64,000 bases of DNA, taken from positions 1-64,000 of the forward strand of contig CADCLS010000010.1 of NCBI GenBank assembly GCA_902802375.1. The letters run 5' to 3'. Shown piece after piece: positions 1 through 8,255 of the stretch; the stretch's first letter is position 1; every line of letters begins with the position of its first letter. Under the pieces are notes generated by a model. The model saw nothing but the letters and a program-made list of their open reading frames with translations, had not been told where the DNA came from and did no database searches. The position numbers were made by a program, and so were the translations under genes. The DNA is from Oscillospiraceae bacterium (GTDB lineage: Bacteria; Bacillota; Clostridia; Oscillospirales; Acutalibacteraceae).

Positions 1-363
<363 letters not shown>

Positions 364-418
364 TACTATCGATTCTCTTTGCATTCGCTTTGTTCGGTTT
401 TCAGGGAATGAAAGTTAA

Positions 419-450
419 ATCCGTCTCACAAAAGTGAGACGGATTTTTTT
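419..450 (+). terminator. Rho-independent terminator of the rRNA operon
   Basis: Perfect 11-bp stem (ATCCGTCTCAC / GTGAGACGGAT) with an AAAA loop, followed by a T run. It ends transcription directly after 23S rRNA, so no 5S gene can be co-transcribed here. Confidence 0.9.
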
Positions 451-500
451 AGTTAAGAAGTAATAGGTAATAGTGAATAAGTGCGGTGCGAATTATTAAT

Positions 501-2534
501 TTACGGGATGTTTTTATAATACATACCTCTTGTGAATTCTGCCGTAGGAGAAGCGCCGAGAATATAGTCGTTTATGATTTTTTGTGCGGTGTCGGGTGTC
601 TCATCCGCAAAGGAGAGAATTATAAATCCGAACGCGGAAAGGTCATCCTTTTTATCGGCAAGATATATTGGCGCGGAATTTAGAACCTCACAGTATCTGT
701 CTCGACAAACAACCGGGAATTTAACACCCAGGCGGTCGGTAAGAGCGCTCTTGCCCTTACATTCCTTGCAGGTCTTTGTGTTTTTTATAGGGCAGTTTCT
801 GGTGAGCATCAGAGGCAGTCTGCCGTAAGCAAAAATACCGATATTTGCACTTTCGGCAAGAGCTTTTGCGCCCGACATATTCGTTTCAGCACTTAATGTT
901 ATCATATCGGCACCCATTTTTTTAAGCGCTTCAATACTTTCGCGGTTTGCACAGTTAAATCCGATAGATAATATCGCCTTAAAGCCAGACTCCTTTGCTA
1001 TGGCGAGAGCCTCAAGATTATCGCAAAAAGCCGTATAAACGCCCTGATTTTTAAGGGCTGACAGTCTGTTTTTAAGCTTTTCTTCGTCGGTTATATACCT
1101 CGGAAGCTCGACAACTTTAATAAGATTTTCCGGAAGCTTACCAAAATCACTGTTTATAGGAAGAATTACACCGTCAGTTGTAATGTTTGCAGGGATTAAA
1201 GCGGAGGATAAAAACTTTGTAAACACCTTTTGTCCTTGTATTTTGTCAGGCTCTGAGGGTTTGTTATGATATTCTAAATCCGCGCGGCGGTCAAAAAACC
1301 TTCTTTTTTTACTTAATTCTTCTATTGCCCTGCGGCGAAGCTCATTTAATGTGCCGGCACTCACAAAAAGTCCGCTTTGTACACGGGATTTAGCACTTTC
1401 CGCAAAATACGGTGTGCCGCCGAGGCGTGTTAGTAATGATAAAACCGACTGTTCGTCTATCTCTCTTGTTTGCGCCGTTTGTGGTTTTTCGCCGGTGACG
1501 GTAACACAGGTGCCTACACGGTCTTTTACAGTAATTTCGGTGATATTTTCATTTACAACCGCCGAAATTTCTATCGGTACACTCTGGCGTTCGGTCCTAT
1601 AAAGCGAGTGCAGAAAAGAAAAAGCTTTTCTTTGAGCGTCGGCGTCATCCTTAGTTCTTATGCCGAACATATCGGCGCCAAGAGTATTTTTATAGTATCC
1701 GTCCGTAAAGCCTGAGCGAGAAAACACACTTTTAAGTGCGGTGTTAAGCTCAGCGTCCACCGTGCCGTCAAGAGAGGCTCTGCACGCGGCGGTTGCCGCC
1801 GCAACATACTCTTCTCTCTTCATTCGTCCCTCGATTTTTGCAGAGGCTACGCCCATAGCTTCAAGCTCTTTTAGATATGGTACGAGCGATAAATCCTTAA
1901 GGCTTAAATCGTACCGCCCTGTGCCCGAGGAGGAAAACTCAAGCCTGCAAGGGCCGGCGCAAAGTCCCCGATTGCCGCTTCTGCCGCCGAGAGCCGCCGA
2001 GAGCAGACATTTACCCGATACGCACATACAAAGTGCACCGTGAACGAATACCTCCACATCTATTTCACACCTTTTTGCCTCAATGCAAAAGGCCTTTATC
2101 TCATCCCGGCTCATTTCTCTTGCTAAAACCACGCGAGAAATTCCAAGGCTTTTAAGAGCTTTTAGTGACGCGGGTGAATGAACCGTCATCTGAGTGGAGG
2201 CGTGAAGCTCTATTTGCGGCAAATGCTCTCTAAGGGCTGAGATAAAACCTATATCGGATACGATAAGCGCGTCAGCACCGCAGATGTAGGCACGCCTTGC
2301 GCATTCGAGCGCGGCAGGCATTTCGGTTTCCTTAATCATAGTATTTATCGCCACATATACCTTGACATCTCGCTCGCGGCAGTATTCGCAAGCGGCTTTA
2401 AGCTCCGAATAATCAAAATTATCGGCGTTTCTTCTGGCGCTGAACTCTTTAAGACCTAAGTATACAGCATTAGCGCCTGTTCGCACTGCGGCGACAAGTG
2501 CCCGTGGATTTCCGGCAGGGGAAAGTATTTCCAT
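501..2534 (-). CDS. U32 family peptidase / RlhA-like 23S rRNA hydroxylase homologue
   Basis: About 677 residues. The N-terminus MEILSPAGN and the following barrel-like sequence are typical of family U32. The family signature is visible as GNRGLCAGPCR near residue 190, and a cysteine-rich stretch near residues 585-625 (NCP, TCKEC, VCRDRYC) fits the iron-sulfur cysteines of this family. The E. coli relative RlhA (YdcP) is involved in hydroxylation of a cytidine in 23S rRNA; others are annotated as collagenase-like peptidases. The length fits the long RlhA-like subgroup. It converges on the rRNA gene, which suits an rRNA-modification role but does not prove it. I chose ATG 2534 because a GGTGA stands 8 bases upstream and the product then starts as family members usually do; ATG 2543 and GTG 2546 are in frame. 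Confidence 0.85.
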   Translation of the reverse strand: MEILSPAGNPRALVAAVRTGANAVYLGLKEFSARRNADNFDYSELKAACEYCRERDVKVYVAINTMIKETEMPAALECARRAYICGADALIVSDIGFISALREHLPQIELHASTQMTVHSPASLKALKSLGISRVVLAREMSRDEIKAFCIEAKRCEIDVEVFVHGALCMCVSGKCLLSAALGGRSGNRGLCAGPCRLEFSSSGTGRYDLSLKDLSLVPYLKELEAMGVASAKIEGRMKREEYVAAATAACRASLDGTVDAELNTALKSVFSRSGFTDGYYKNTLGADMFGIRTKDDADAQRKAFSFLHSLYRTERQSVPIEISAVVNENITEITVKDRVGTCVTVTGEKPQTAQTREIDEQSVLSLLTRLGGTPYFAESAKSRVQSGLFVSAGTLNELRRRAIEELSKKRRFFDRRADLEYHNKPSEPDKIQGQKVFTKFLSSALIPANITTDGVILPINSDFGKLPENLIKVVELPRYITDEEKLKNRLSALKNQGVYTAFCDNLEALAIAKESGFKAILSIGFNCANRESIEALKKMGADMITLSAETNMSGAKALAESANIGIFAYGRLPLMLTRNCPIKNTKTCKECKGKSALTDRLGVKFPVVCRDRYCEVLNSAPIYLADKKDDLSAFGFIILSFADETPDTAQKIINDYILGASPTAEFTRGMYYKNIP

Positions 2535-2641
2535 TTGTTTCATCACCGGTAAAAGTATATCATAAAATGATAAAAATTAAAATATTTTCTTTACTAAATG
2601 CGAGCAGAGTGATATTATATATCGGTGAAAGGTCTGATATT

Positions 2642-3853
2642 ATGAAATATTTAGTAGTTTTGTGTGACGGTATGGCTGATACGCCGGTTGATGTGCTTGG
2701 AGGCAAAACGCCTATGCAAGTAGCAATTAAGCCTAATATGGATAAGCTGGCAAGTGCCGCGCAGGTAGGCATATGCCGAACAGTAGCAAAAGGACTTAAG
2801 CCCGGAAGCGATGTTGCAAATTTATCCGTAATGGGATATGACCCGAAGGTTTGTTACACCGGTCGCTCACCGCTTGAAGCTGCCTCTATCGGTATAGAGC
2901 TTAAAGACAGCGATGTAACTCTTCGCTGCAACCTTGTAACGCTATCGGATGACGAACCGTTCGAGAAAAAGAAAATGCTTGATTATTGCGCGGGAGATAT
3001 TTCCACCGATGAGGCGAGAGAAATAATAAAAACGGTTGACGAAAAGCTCGGAGAGGCACCGTATAAATTTTATTCGGGCGTCAGTTACCGGCACTGCCTT
3101 GTGGTGGACGGCGGCACTACTGACCTCGGAGAAATGACGCCTCCGCACGACATCAGCGGAAAAGAAATAGGCGAATACTTAAGCAAAAGCGAGAACGCCG
3201 CGCCGCTTATTTCTCTAATGAAAAAGAGCAACGGTTTTCTAAAAGACCACCCGGTGAATATCGAGCGTGTAAAAAGAGGGCTTCGCCCGGCGAACTCAAT
3301 TTGGCTCTGGGGCGAGGGAACCAAACCGGCGGTAGAGAATTTCAAAGAAAAATTCGGGATAAAAGCGGCGGTTGTAAGTGCGGTTGACCTACTTAAAGGT
3401 ATCGGCAAATGCGCCGGAATGGCAGTGCCTATGGTAGAGGGCGCCACAGGATATATAGATACAAACTTTGAGGGCAAGACCAGCGCCGGAATTAAAGCGT
3501 TTGAAGACGGTTGCGACCTCGTTTATATGCATTTTGAGGCGCCGGACGAATGCGGTCACAGGGGTGAAGCGGAAAACAAGGTAAAGGCTATTGAGTATAT
3601 TGACGCGCGTGTTATTAAACCTATGCTTGACTACTTGAATTCCTGCGGTGAGGACTATCGCATACTCATAATGCCCGACCACCCAACGCCTATTGCCACA
3701 AAAACCCATAGTGCCGAGCCGGTACCCTTTATGATATATGACAGCAGTATAGAACAAAACGGCGTGGAATGCTTTACAGAGCAGGCTGCCCTTGGCACCG
3801 GAATTTTCGTTGAGCACGGACCGGACATAATGAAAATGCTATTAAATAAGTAA
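2642..3853 (+). CDS. apgM: cofactor-independent phosphoglycerate mutase (ApgM type)
   Basis: 403 residues. It interconverts 3- and 2-phosphoglycerate in glycolysis without 2,3-bisphosphoglycerate, in the cytosol. It belongs to the alkaline-phosphatase superfamily: metal-binding CDGMAD at residues 8-13, the GSDVANLSVMGYDP segment near 58 that contains the catalytic serine, and the metal-binding cluster near the C-terminus (MPDHPTPI, then KTHSAEPVPF). This is the archaeal-type ApgM family, common in Clostridia. The start ATG 2642 follows a GGTGAAAGG site; longer in-frame starts upstream lack one and would run over the divergent promoter region. It is transcribed away from the U32 gene across a shared region of about 110 bases. 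Confidence 0.93.
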   Translation: MKYLVVLCDGMADTPVDVLGGKTPMQVAIKPNMDKLASAAQVGICRTVAKGLKPGSDVANLSVMGYDPKVCYTGRSPLEAASIGIELKDSDVTLRCNLVTLSDDEPFEKKKMLDYCAGDISTDEAREIIKTVDEKLGEAPYKFYSGVSYRHCLVVDGGTTDLGEMTPPHDISGKEIGEYLSKSENAAPLISLMKKSNGFLKDHPVNIERVKRGLRPANSIWLWGEGTKPAVENFKEKFGIKAAVVSAVDLLKGIGKCAGMAVPMVEGATGYIDTNFEGKTSAGIKAFEDGCDLVYMHFEAPDECGHRGEAENKVKAIEYIDARVIKPMLDYLNSCGEDYRILIMPDHPTPIATKTHSAEPVPFMIYDSSIEQNGVECFTEQAALGTGIFVEHGPDIMKMLLNK

Positions 3854-3986
3854 GCTCTACTAAGCGTAGAATACAAAAAAATCACTCTATTTTGTGTGAA
3901 AACATTTGTAGAAATGTCTTTTCGCGGGATAGGGTGACTTTTATTTTTGCATATAATATATTGTTGTAAGGAAAGCGAGGGACATT

Positions 3987-4664
3987 ATGAAAAGGATAAA
4001 GCTTAAAGACCGTATACTGCCTGACTACACCAGGGGTGAGGAAATATTTAATATGGTGTCGCACATAGTAGGCGGCGGTTTTGGAATAATTGCTCTTGTT
4101 GCCTGTGTTATAAAGGCGTTTGTAAAATTTGACGCATACAGTATTGTCAGCGCATTTATTTACGGCTTTTCTATGGTGATACTTTATACGGTGTCAAGCG
4201 TGTATCACGGACTAAAATCAGAAACGGCAAAAAAGGTAATGCAGGTTATAGACCATTGTACGATTTTCCTGCTTATCGCCGGAACATATACTCCGATTTG
4301 CCTCGTTGCGCTCAGGCGTGAAAGCACCGCGCTCGGATGGGCGATTTTCGGTATAGTGTGGGGTTTTTCGGCGCTCGGCATTGCCCTTAACGCCATTGAC
4401 CTTAAAAAATATACTGTGTTTTCAATGATTTGCTATATAGGCGTTGGCTGGTGCATAGTATTTCCGCTTAAGGCGGCAGTGCGCGCGATAGGAACCACAG
4501 GCTTTTGGTGGCTTCTCGCCGGGGGAATATCATATACATTAGGGTCAATTCTTTACGGTATAGCAGGGAAAAAGGTGCACTGTTATATGCACTCTGTGTT
4601 TCACATCTTTGTTGTGCTCGGCAGTGTTTTGCAGTTCGTTTGCATACTCTTTTATGTAATATAA
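3987..4664 (+). CDS. hemolysin III family membrane protein (PAQR superfamily)
   Basis: 225 residues with about seven hydrophobic membrane segments. Family marks are the N-terminal EEIFNMVSHIVGG, the YHGL motif near residue 73 and the C-terminal MHSVFH before the last helix; these histidines are the conserved putative metal ligands of the PAQR/hemolysin III family. Despite the family name, the bacterial members (YqfA, YplQ) are not established toxins and their cellular role is poorly defined. The start is set by an AAGGAAAGCGAGGG site. A TATAAT at about 3953 could be its own -10 element. Both flanking genes are unrelated, so I read it as monocistronic. Confidence 0.88.
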   Translation: MKRIKLKDRILPDYTRGEEIFNMVSHIVGGGFGIIALVACVIKAFVKFDAYSIVSAFIYGFSMVILYTVSSVYHGLKSETAKKVMQVIDHCTIFLLIAGTYTPICLVALRRESTALGWAIFGIVWGFSALGIALNAIDLKKYTVFSMICYIGVGWCIVFPLKAAVRAIGTTGFWWLLAGGISYTLGSILYGIAGKKVHCYMHSVFHIFVVLGSVLQFVCILFYVI

Positions 4665-4672
4665 TAATAAAA

Positions 4673-4699
4673 AATCGGGCGGAGGATATTCGCCCGATT
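4673..4699 (-). terminator. terminator of the SMC-like/phosphoesterase operon
   Basis: Perfect 9-bp inverted repeat AATCGGGCG / CGCCCGATT between two converging genes. On the minus strand the stem is followed by TTTTTTATTATTA; on the plus strand the tail is poor in T. It mainly serves the minus-strand operon. Confidence 0.8.
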
Positions 4700-4702
4700 A
4701 GT

Positions 4703-7036
4703 TTATATTCTTATAACCTTTATTCCTGACTTTTCCGCCGCCTCTGTTACAAAATTATGACAGGTGAAAAGGGAAATTTGGAAGGTTTCGCCAAAGTCTT
4801 TCAAAAACCGCATGGCGAGCATAAATCTCGTATCGTCATATTGGCTTAGTGCGTCGTCTAAAATTACAGGCAAAGGCTCCTTCTCCGATATGAGCTTTGA
4901 TAATGTGAGCCTTAGCGCAAGATACGCCTGGTCCTTGGTGCCGCGGCTTAAATAATCTATTTCGTGCATACCGAAAATCCCGTTTTTCTCGGCGGAAATA
5001 TCGAATTCGCGCGACACCCTGACTGAACCGTACGCACCACCGGTGAGCTCTTTGAAAATAGAGAGCAACTCGTTTTCAAGCGTGCCGCCAAAGCTTTTCC
5101 GAGCCTCGACAAAGCTTTCCTCCAAAACCTCACGGGCGATACTCGCCGCGTCATAATATTCCTTTTTTGCCGTGGCTTTCTCTTGGATAAACTCAATTTT
5201 CCGTCTTAAATCTTCGGGGTTCTCTAATCCCTTAAACGCGGTTTGAAGCTCGGTTTCAAGGCGAGCCTTTGCATCACTTAAAGCCGACTTTTCTTCAAGC
5301 AGTTTTTTCGCTCTCTCTTTTTCTTCTTCAATATTAAAATCAATATCCGCGCTCGATGCGTTGAGCCTTTCTCGCGCTTCATCATACGAAATACCGCCAA
5401 GGTCGCGGCTTAAATACGAAAGATTCAGCTTAATTTTCTTTTGCTCTTGCGCTAAAAGCGTTAACGCCTGCGTTTCGGCTTTAAGCTTTTCTATATCCGT
5501 GCCTTCGGGCAGAGAAAAGAATTTTATTACTTTTTCCCGTTCGGTTTTAAGCGTTAGCTCCTCTTCGGCAATTTTTTCCTCTATCTCTTTAATTCTGTTT
5601 TGTTCTGTTGTGCCAAAGCTGAGAGAGGTGTTAAGATTATTAAGCTTTGCTTCAAGGTTGTTCTTTTCGCTCTCTATCACCATAAGCTCACTCTTTTTCG
5701 AGCTTAGCTCACGCTGCTTATCACTTAAAAGCTTTTCGCTTTTCTCTTTAGCTGATTTATCAGACGGCTTAAACAAAAACGCTAATGTGACGGCTACAAC
5801 ACCCAAACTAAAACCTACCGCACAAAGCAGGATATTTTTAAGTGCAAAATATGTTGACGCACCGCCGAGCAGAAAAAGAATTCCGATAAAAAGCAGAGCC
5901 GGGTTAAAAGGCTTTTTTGCGCCCTTAGCGGCTTCGGCTTGCGATTTTATTTCTTTCGCTTCTCTTTCTGCCGTCTCTACTGCCTGCCGTTTTTCTGCTT
6001 CCCGGTTTATAAGGTTCTCTTTTTGAAAGAGGACTTTATTTATTTCGTCTTTTATTTGCTCGGGCGAAGAATTACCTCGGTCGTTTGCGGCGGCTTGCAG
6101 CTTTTCGAGCTCGCGCCTGTCGGTATTTATCCTCTCTCGGATATTATCACATTTTGAAAAGCCGAAATCCAGCTTTCTTAAAAACATTTCATCGGCAACC
6201 GTGCCGTCAGACAGTGTGAGTTTTTCGGTTAACCGTTCAAGCTCGCTTTTAAGCTCCACATATTCTTTAAGCTTTTGCGCGTTTTCTATATCTTTAGCGC
6301 GTGAAAGCAGTACGGCGGACTCTTCGCATTTTTTCTCAAGCTCTTTAAGGTCCCGGTTTACGGTTTCAAGAGCTTTTGAAATTTCCTGCTTTTTTCTTGC
6401 GGCGCTGTCTGCCGCTTCAAGCTTGCCCTCAAGCTCTCTTAGTTCGTTAAGGTCGGCAACGCGGCTTCCCGTTCTGCCCGATTTCGAAATGAGCTTATAT
6501 CGCGCGTCGTCAATACGCTTTAGCACATTGGAAAAAGATACGCTGTCTTCCCCTGTGAGCGCGGCGTTTGATAGCTTTTGGTTCAGTTCGCCGCCGGCGT
6601 CGCCGTCCGCTGTGAAAGCCGGAGAGTTGCCGATAAACACCGACCGCATAAATGCGCCGACACTTATGCCGAAAAGATTTTTGCCTATGTCAGGCGGACA
6701 GGCTTCACTTTTCCCCGCAGCAATATCGGTTATGGTTACCTTGTCCGTCGCGTCGGATTTTCTGAATTGCCGTTCTAAGAGAAATTCTCGCCCGCCATAC
6801 TCAAAATATATCCTGCCGCCGGGAGGTGTGCCGTCCCACGGGGTGTATTTTTCCCTTATACTCATCTCTTTGCCTGTCGCGCGCCGCGTGCCGTAAAACA
6901 TGGCCTTAATAAACTCGCAAATTGTGGTTTTTCCGGCTTCGTTTTCACCGAACACTACCTGAAAGCCATCCCCAAAATCAAGCGTGAAATCTTTAAGCGA
7001 CCCGAAGGCGCTGATATATATTTTATTGATTTTCAT
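4703..7036 (-). CDS. SMC/YhaN-like AAA ATPase
   Basis: 777 residues. N-terminal ABC/SMC head with Walker A GENEAGKTT at residues 32-40, then long coiled-coil arms, and a C-terminal head with signature LSRGTKDQ (about 690) and Walker B PVILDDALSQYDD (about 715). In the middle of the arms, near residues 380-425, lie two strongly hydrophobic segments where an SbcC protein would carry a zinc hook. That layout is like YhaN of Bacillus rather than classical SbcC. With its neighbour it probably forms an ATPase-nuclease complex that processes DNA ends or aberrant DNA structures, perhaps at the membrane. The start overlaps the end of the phosphoesterase gene by 14 bases, which suggests translational coupling. 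Confidence 0.85.
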   Translation of the reverse strand: MKINKIYISAFGSLKDFTLDFGDGFQVVFGENEAGKTTICEFIKAMFYGTRRATGKEMSIREKYTPWDGTPPGGRIYFEYGGREFLLERQFRKSDATDKVTITDIAAGKSEACPPDIGKNLFGISVGAFMRSVFIGNSPAFTADGDAGGELNQKLSNAALTGEDSVSFSNVLKRIDDARYKLISKSGRTGSRVADLNELRELEGKLEAADSAARKKQEISKALETVNRDLKELEKKCEESAVLLSRAKDIENAQKLKEYVELKSELERLTEKLTLSDGTVADEMFLRKLDFGFSKCDNIRERINTDRRELEKLQAAANDRGNSSPEQIKDEINKVLFQKENLINREAEKRQAVETAEREAKEIKSQAEAAKGAKKPFNPALLFIGILFLLGGASTYFALKNILLCAVGFSLGVVAVTLAFLFKPSDKSAKEKSEKLLSDKQRELSSKKSELMVIESEKNNLEAKLNNLNTSLSFGTTEQNRIKEIEEKIAEEELTLKTEREKVIKFFSLPEGTDIEKLKAETQALTLLAQEQKKIKLNLSYLSRDLGGISYDEARERLNASSADIDFNIEEEKERAKKLLEEKSALSDAKARLETELQTAFKGLENPEDLRRKIEFIQEKATAKKEYYDAASIAREVLEESFVEARKSFGGTLENELLSIFKELTGGAYGSVRVSREFDISAEKNGIFGMHEIDYLSRGTKDQAYLALRLTLSKLISEKEPLPVILDDALSQYDDTRFMLAMRFLKDFGETFQISLFTCHNFVTEAAEKSGIKVIRI

Positions 7037-8150
7037 TATATCCCACCTCTGACGAAAAGGCTTTAAGACCTATGTTAAGAGCCGTTTTCAGTGTGCTGTC
7101 GTCCGGATTTTCGGCTATTCGCAAAAGCATTTTATCCACAAAAATACCTTTAAGCGAATTCTCGTGACGGAGAAGCTCAAGGTCGCTTAAAACTTCGGTT
7201 TCGTCTTTTACCTTTGCGAAATATACCGTCTGATTAAGTCTGCTTGCAATTTCGGCGGTATCATATATCCTGCCTTCGGGGACATCGCCCTTAAGCACAA
7301 TTTTGTAAAGGTTTTTAGTATAGTTATCAGAGAACTTTTCTTTTAATACCCTCTCGGCTTCCACCGCCGCGGCGGCACTATCTTCGCAAGCCGATACATC
7401 AACCGGCACTGTTTCGTGCGTTCTAAGAGAGGTCTTTACAAAGCTTAAATCGCACACCCCTTTGCCAACCTCGCCGATATAAACGCCCTTATCGCCCGGC
7501 TCGTCGAAGCCCAAGCCCTCTGCACAGCCTGAATAGGCATAAAAAGTATTGCCGGCACGGCAAATATCCGACCGCTTGTGTATATGACCTAAAGCTATAT
7601 AGTCCATACCGCTGTTATCAATAAACTCTTGTGTTATGGAATTATAATTTGATGAAAGGTCGCTTTTTAACTCTCCGTGCTGGCACATTATATTTATACT
7701 GTCTTCAGGCGCTTTAAGCGTAAAGCTTGCTTCACCGGACATATAAACATCAAAAAACGACCTGCCGAAAACCCGTGTGTTAAGCTCGGGGAAGTATATT
7801 TCGGCATCTTTATCGGGTAGAATATAAAAGTTTTCGGGGAGATTAAGGACGGTAAACGGACTTTCACTATTCATCGGGTCGTGATTACCTGCGGCGAATA
7901 CCACCTTTATATCTGGTACGGAAGATATGCACTCTAAAACTCTGCTTACCGCCGCACGCGAGACAGAATTGGAGCTTAAAAGGTCGCCTGCGATTAGCAA
8001 AATTTTAACCTCGTTATCCCTTGCGAGATTTATTATGTTCTCAAAGGTCAAAAGAGCTTCCGCTTTTCGGCTTTGTCCCTTTTCCCCTAAAGAAAACTGT
8101 GCGGCGCCGATATGCAAATCGGCACAGTGAAGTATCTTTACCGTTTCCAT
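7023..8150 (-). CDS. metallophosphoesterase, SbcD/YhaO-like DNA exonuclease subunit
   Basis: 375 residues. Calcineurin-like phosphoesterase motifs appear in order: HCADLHIG (residues 7-14), LLIAGDLL (about 50), FAAGNHD (about 83), CQHGEL (about 150) and ALGHIH (about 180). These are the metal ligands of Mre11/SbcD-type nucleases. The C-terminal 130 residues correspond to the capping and partner-binding region. The start ATG 8150 is decided by a GAGGGGAA site 5 bases upstream; a longer frame to 8204 has none. It is first in an operon with the SMC-like ATPase, the usual order for such pairs. Confidence 0.87.
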   Translation of the reverse strand: METVKILHCADLHIGAAQFSLGEKGQSRKAEALLTFENIINLARDNEVKILLIAGDLLSSNSVSRAAVSRVLECISSVPDIKVVFAAGNHDPMNSESPFTVLNLPENFYILPDKDAEIYFPELNTRVFGRSFFDVYMSGEASFTLKAPEDSINIMCQHGELKSDLSSNYNSITQEFIDNSGMDYIALGHIHKRSDICRAGNTFYAYSGCAEGLGFDEPGDKGVYIGEVGKGVCDLSFVKTSLRTHETVPVDVSACEDSAAAAVEAERVLKEKFSDNYTKNLYKIVLKGDVPEGRIYDTAEIASRLNQTVYFAKVKDETEVLSDLELLRHENSLKGIFVDKMLLRIAENPDDSTLKTALNIGLKAFSSEVGYNENQ

Positions 8151-8216
8151 TAAAATTCCCCTCATTTCAACAAATATTTTAACATTAAAGCTTAATATAT
8201 TCAAGCATAAAAAATC

Positions 8217-8240
8217 GGGTGCACCATATACGGTACACCC
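8217..8240 (-). terminator. spoIIE terminator
   Basis: Stem GGGTGCACC / GGTACACCC (one G-U pair) with a 6-base loop, followed on the minus strand by a GATTTTTTA tail, just after the spoIIE stop codon. Confidence 0.8.
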
Positions 8241-8255
8241 TAAAAATTTTTGCTT

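Noticed and set aside
5361..6896. Long serine/phenylalanine-rich plus-strand frames opposite the SMC-like gene
   Set aside because: They are antisense shadows of coiled-coil codons (GAA, AAG, GAG) and have no start signals.
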